Below are positions 4,526 through 5,423 of a stretch of DNA of 5,423 bases, piece after piece. The position numbers were made by a program, and so were the translations under genes. The notes beneath the pieces were generated by a model. That model was not told where the DNA came from. It saw nothing but the letters and a program-made list of their open reading frames with translations, and did no database searches. The stretch comes from Dehalococcoidales bacterium. Lineage in GTDB: Bacteria; Chloroflexota; Dehalococcoidia; Dehalococcoidales; GCA-2688105. Where the stretch lies: the NCBI GenBank assembly GCA_030640255.1, contig DAOWJS010000014.1:1-5423 (forward strand), written 5' to 3'. The first letter of the stretch is position 1, and each line of letters opens with the position of its first letter.

Positions 4526-5423
4526 ATGCAAGAGATTAAACAGCCGGAATTCCCGGTTTTAGCCATAGACCTGGGCGGCACTAAGATAATTACCGCTATC
4601 ATTTCTGACCAAGGCCAGATAATGGCTAGGGAATATTGTCTCACCTTGGCCGAAGAGGGACCACAGTCGGTAATTGACCGGATACTTTTGGCTATAGACC
4701 ACCTCCTTAATCTAAAAAATATGGACTCGTCTCAACTGGATAGCATAAGCATGGCTGCGGCTGGGGCTATAGATTTTGACCAGGGGCTAGTAACCTCATC
4801 CCCACACCTTCCCGGCTGGCATAATATTCCGCTGAGGGATATGGTAAAGGAGAAATATGGGGTTAATACCTTCCTAATCAATGATGCTAGCGCTGCTGCC
4901 CTAGGCGAGCACCAATTTGGTGCTGGGAAGGGGGTAAATAATCTTATTATGCTTACGGTGGGCACGGGCATTGGTGGTGGGATTATCATTAATGGACAGT
5001 TATATCTTGGAGCCGGTGGTAGCGCTGGAGAGATAGGACATATGACCATTGATGTTAATGGGCCAAGGTGTAGTTGCGGCAATATCGGCTGCTTGGAAAC
5101 GCTAGCCTCGGGTACCGCAGTGGCTAGGGAAGCCACAAGGCGTATTCGCCAAGGGGAAAGGTCTTCTCTTACCAAGATTGTGTCCGGTAAAATAGAGGAT
5201 ATCACCGCCGAAACGGTTGACGTTGCGGCCGCCGGTGGAGACTCTCTAGCCTCGGAGGTTATTTCACAGGCAGCCACCTACCTCGGGGTAGGTATGGTAA
5301 ACTTAGTTAATATCTTTAATCCGGAAATGATTATTGTTGGTGGTGGGATGGCAAAAATGGAAGACCGCCTGCTTAATCCAGCCAGGCGGGTAGTAAGGGA
5401 AAGAGCCTTCCGTCTACCGGCTC
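4526..5423 (+). CDS. ROK-family sugar kinase, probable glucokinase (3' end outside window)
   Basis: 299 codons are open to the right edge; ROK kinases are usually about 300-330 aa, so only a short C-terminal piece is missing. Members phosphorylate glucose or related sugars with ATP. Features in order: phosphate-binding DLGGTK (15-20), NDASAAALGE (119-128) with catalytic base D120, VGTGIGGGI glycine loop, GEIGH with E169 and H172, the zinc-binding CSCGNIGCLE (C182, C184, C189, with H172 as fourth ligand), and NPEMIIVGGGM near the C-terminus. There is no N-terminal helix-turn-helix, so this is a kinase and not a ROK repressor. Ser122 stands where many ROK kinases have a sugar-binding Asn. Its neighbours suggest glucokinase feeding OtsA with glucose-6-phosphate; other hexoses, such as mannose or N-acetyl sugars, cannot be excluded. 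The start is ATG with no SD, consistent with the near-leaderless promoter. Confidence 0.88.
   Translation, partial: MQEIKQPEFPVLAIDLGGTKIITAIISDQGQIMAREYCLTLAEEGPQSVIDRILLAIDHLLNLKNMDSSQLDSISMAAAGAIDFDQGLVTSSPHLPGWHNIPLRDMVKEKYGVNTFLINDASAAALGEHQFGAGKGVNNLIMLTVGTGIGGGIIINGQLYLGAGGSAGEIGHMTIDVNGPRCSCGNIGCLETLASGTAVAREATRRIRQGERSSLTKIVSGKIEDITAETVDVAAAGGDSLASEVISQAATYLGVGMVNLVNIFNPEMIIVGGGMAKMEDRLLNPARRVVRERAFRLPA

Noticed and set aside
4732..5277. 181-codon minus-strand open frame
   Set aside because: It lies wholly antisense to the ROK kinase, which has all family motifs. The Pro/Ser/Ala-rich product is typical of a shadow frame.

Overview
The window looks like a chromosomal segment from an anaerobic-type Chloroflexota bacterium, most likely a Dehalococcoidia-like lineage. 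This is inferred from the style of the HolA, GT20 and YchF-like proteins, from the frequent GTG/TTG starts, and from an intergenic element built of GGGGC/GCCCC hairpins. No 16S gene or diagnostic marker is present, so the taxonomy is only a moderate-confidence guess. Base composition is mixed, with no sign of a foreign island among the protein genes.

Layout, left to right. (1) Positions 1-346, minus strand: a two-gene unit with a small HEAT-like helical protein (GTG start, good Shine-Dalgarno) followed 40 nt later by the first 28 codons of a YchF/Obg-like P-loop GTPase that runs off the left edge. A TTGAAG-17-TAGAAT promoter lies in front of the unit. (2) Positions 347-775: a divergent intergenic region. 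Its core (448-712) is bounded by near-perfect 14/15-bp inverted repeats and packed with six hairpins, and looks like a non-coding MITE-type mobile repeat. (3) Positions 776-1783, plus strand: holA, the delta subunit of the DNA polymerase III clamp loader, with a TTG start. (4) Positions 1784-2127: a 344-nt stretch with no convincing gene. It holds a TTGACA promoter and a leader with mutually exclusive stems next to the otsA ribosome binding site. (5) Positions 2128-3669, plus strand: trehalose-6-phosphate synthase (GT20, otsA). (6) Positions 3632-4441, minus strand: trehalose-6-phosphate phosphatase (HAD, otsB), whose 3' end overlaps otsA tail-to-tail by 38 bp. (7) Positions 4442-4525: a compact divergent promoter region with an imperfect dyad covering both predicted -35 boxes. 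(8) Positions 4526-5423, plus strand: a ROK-family sugar kinase, probably glucokinase, cut by the right edge.

Functionally, the right two-thirds is a trehalose synthesis locus. The ROK kinase can supply glucose-6-phosphate, OtsA joins it to a nucleotide-activated glucose to give trehalose-6-phosphate, and OtsB removes the phosphate. The three genes are not an operon: otsA and otsB converge and overlap, while otsB and the kinase diverge from promoters predicted to give leaderless or nearly leaderless mRNAs. The most unusual items are the hairpin-packed element with covarying stems, the overlapping otsA/otsB ends, the leaderless divergent promoter pair with a shared dyad, and a Walker A Lys-to-Arg change in the GTPase.
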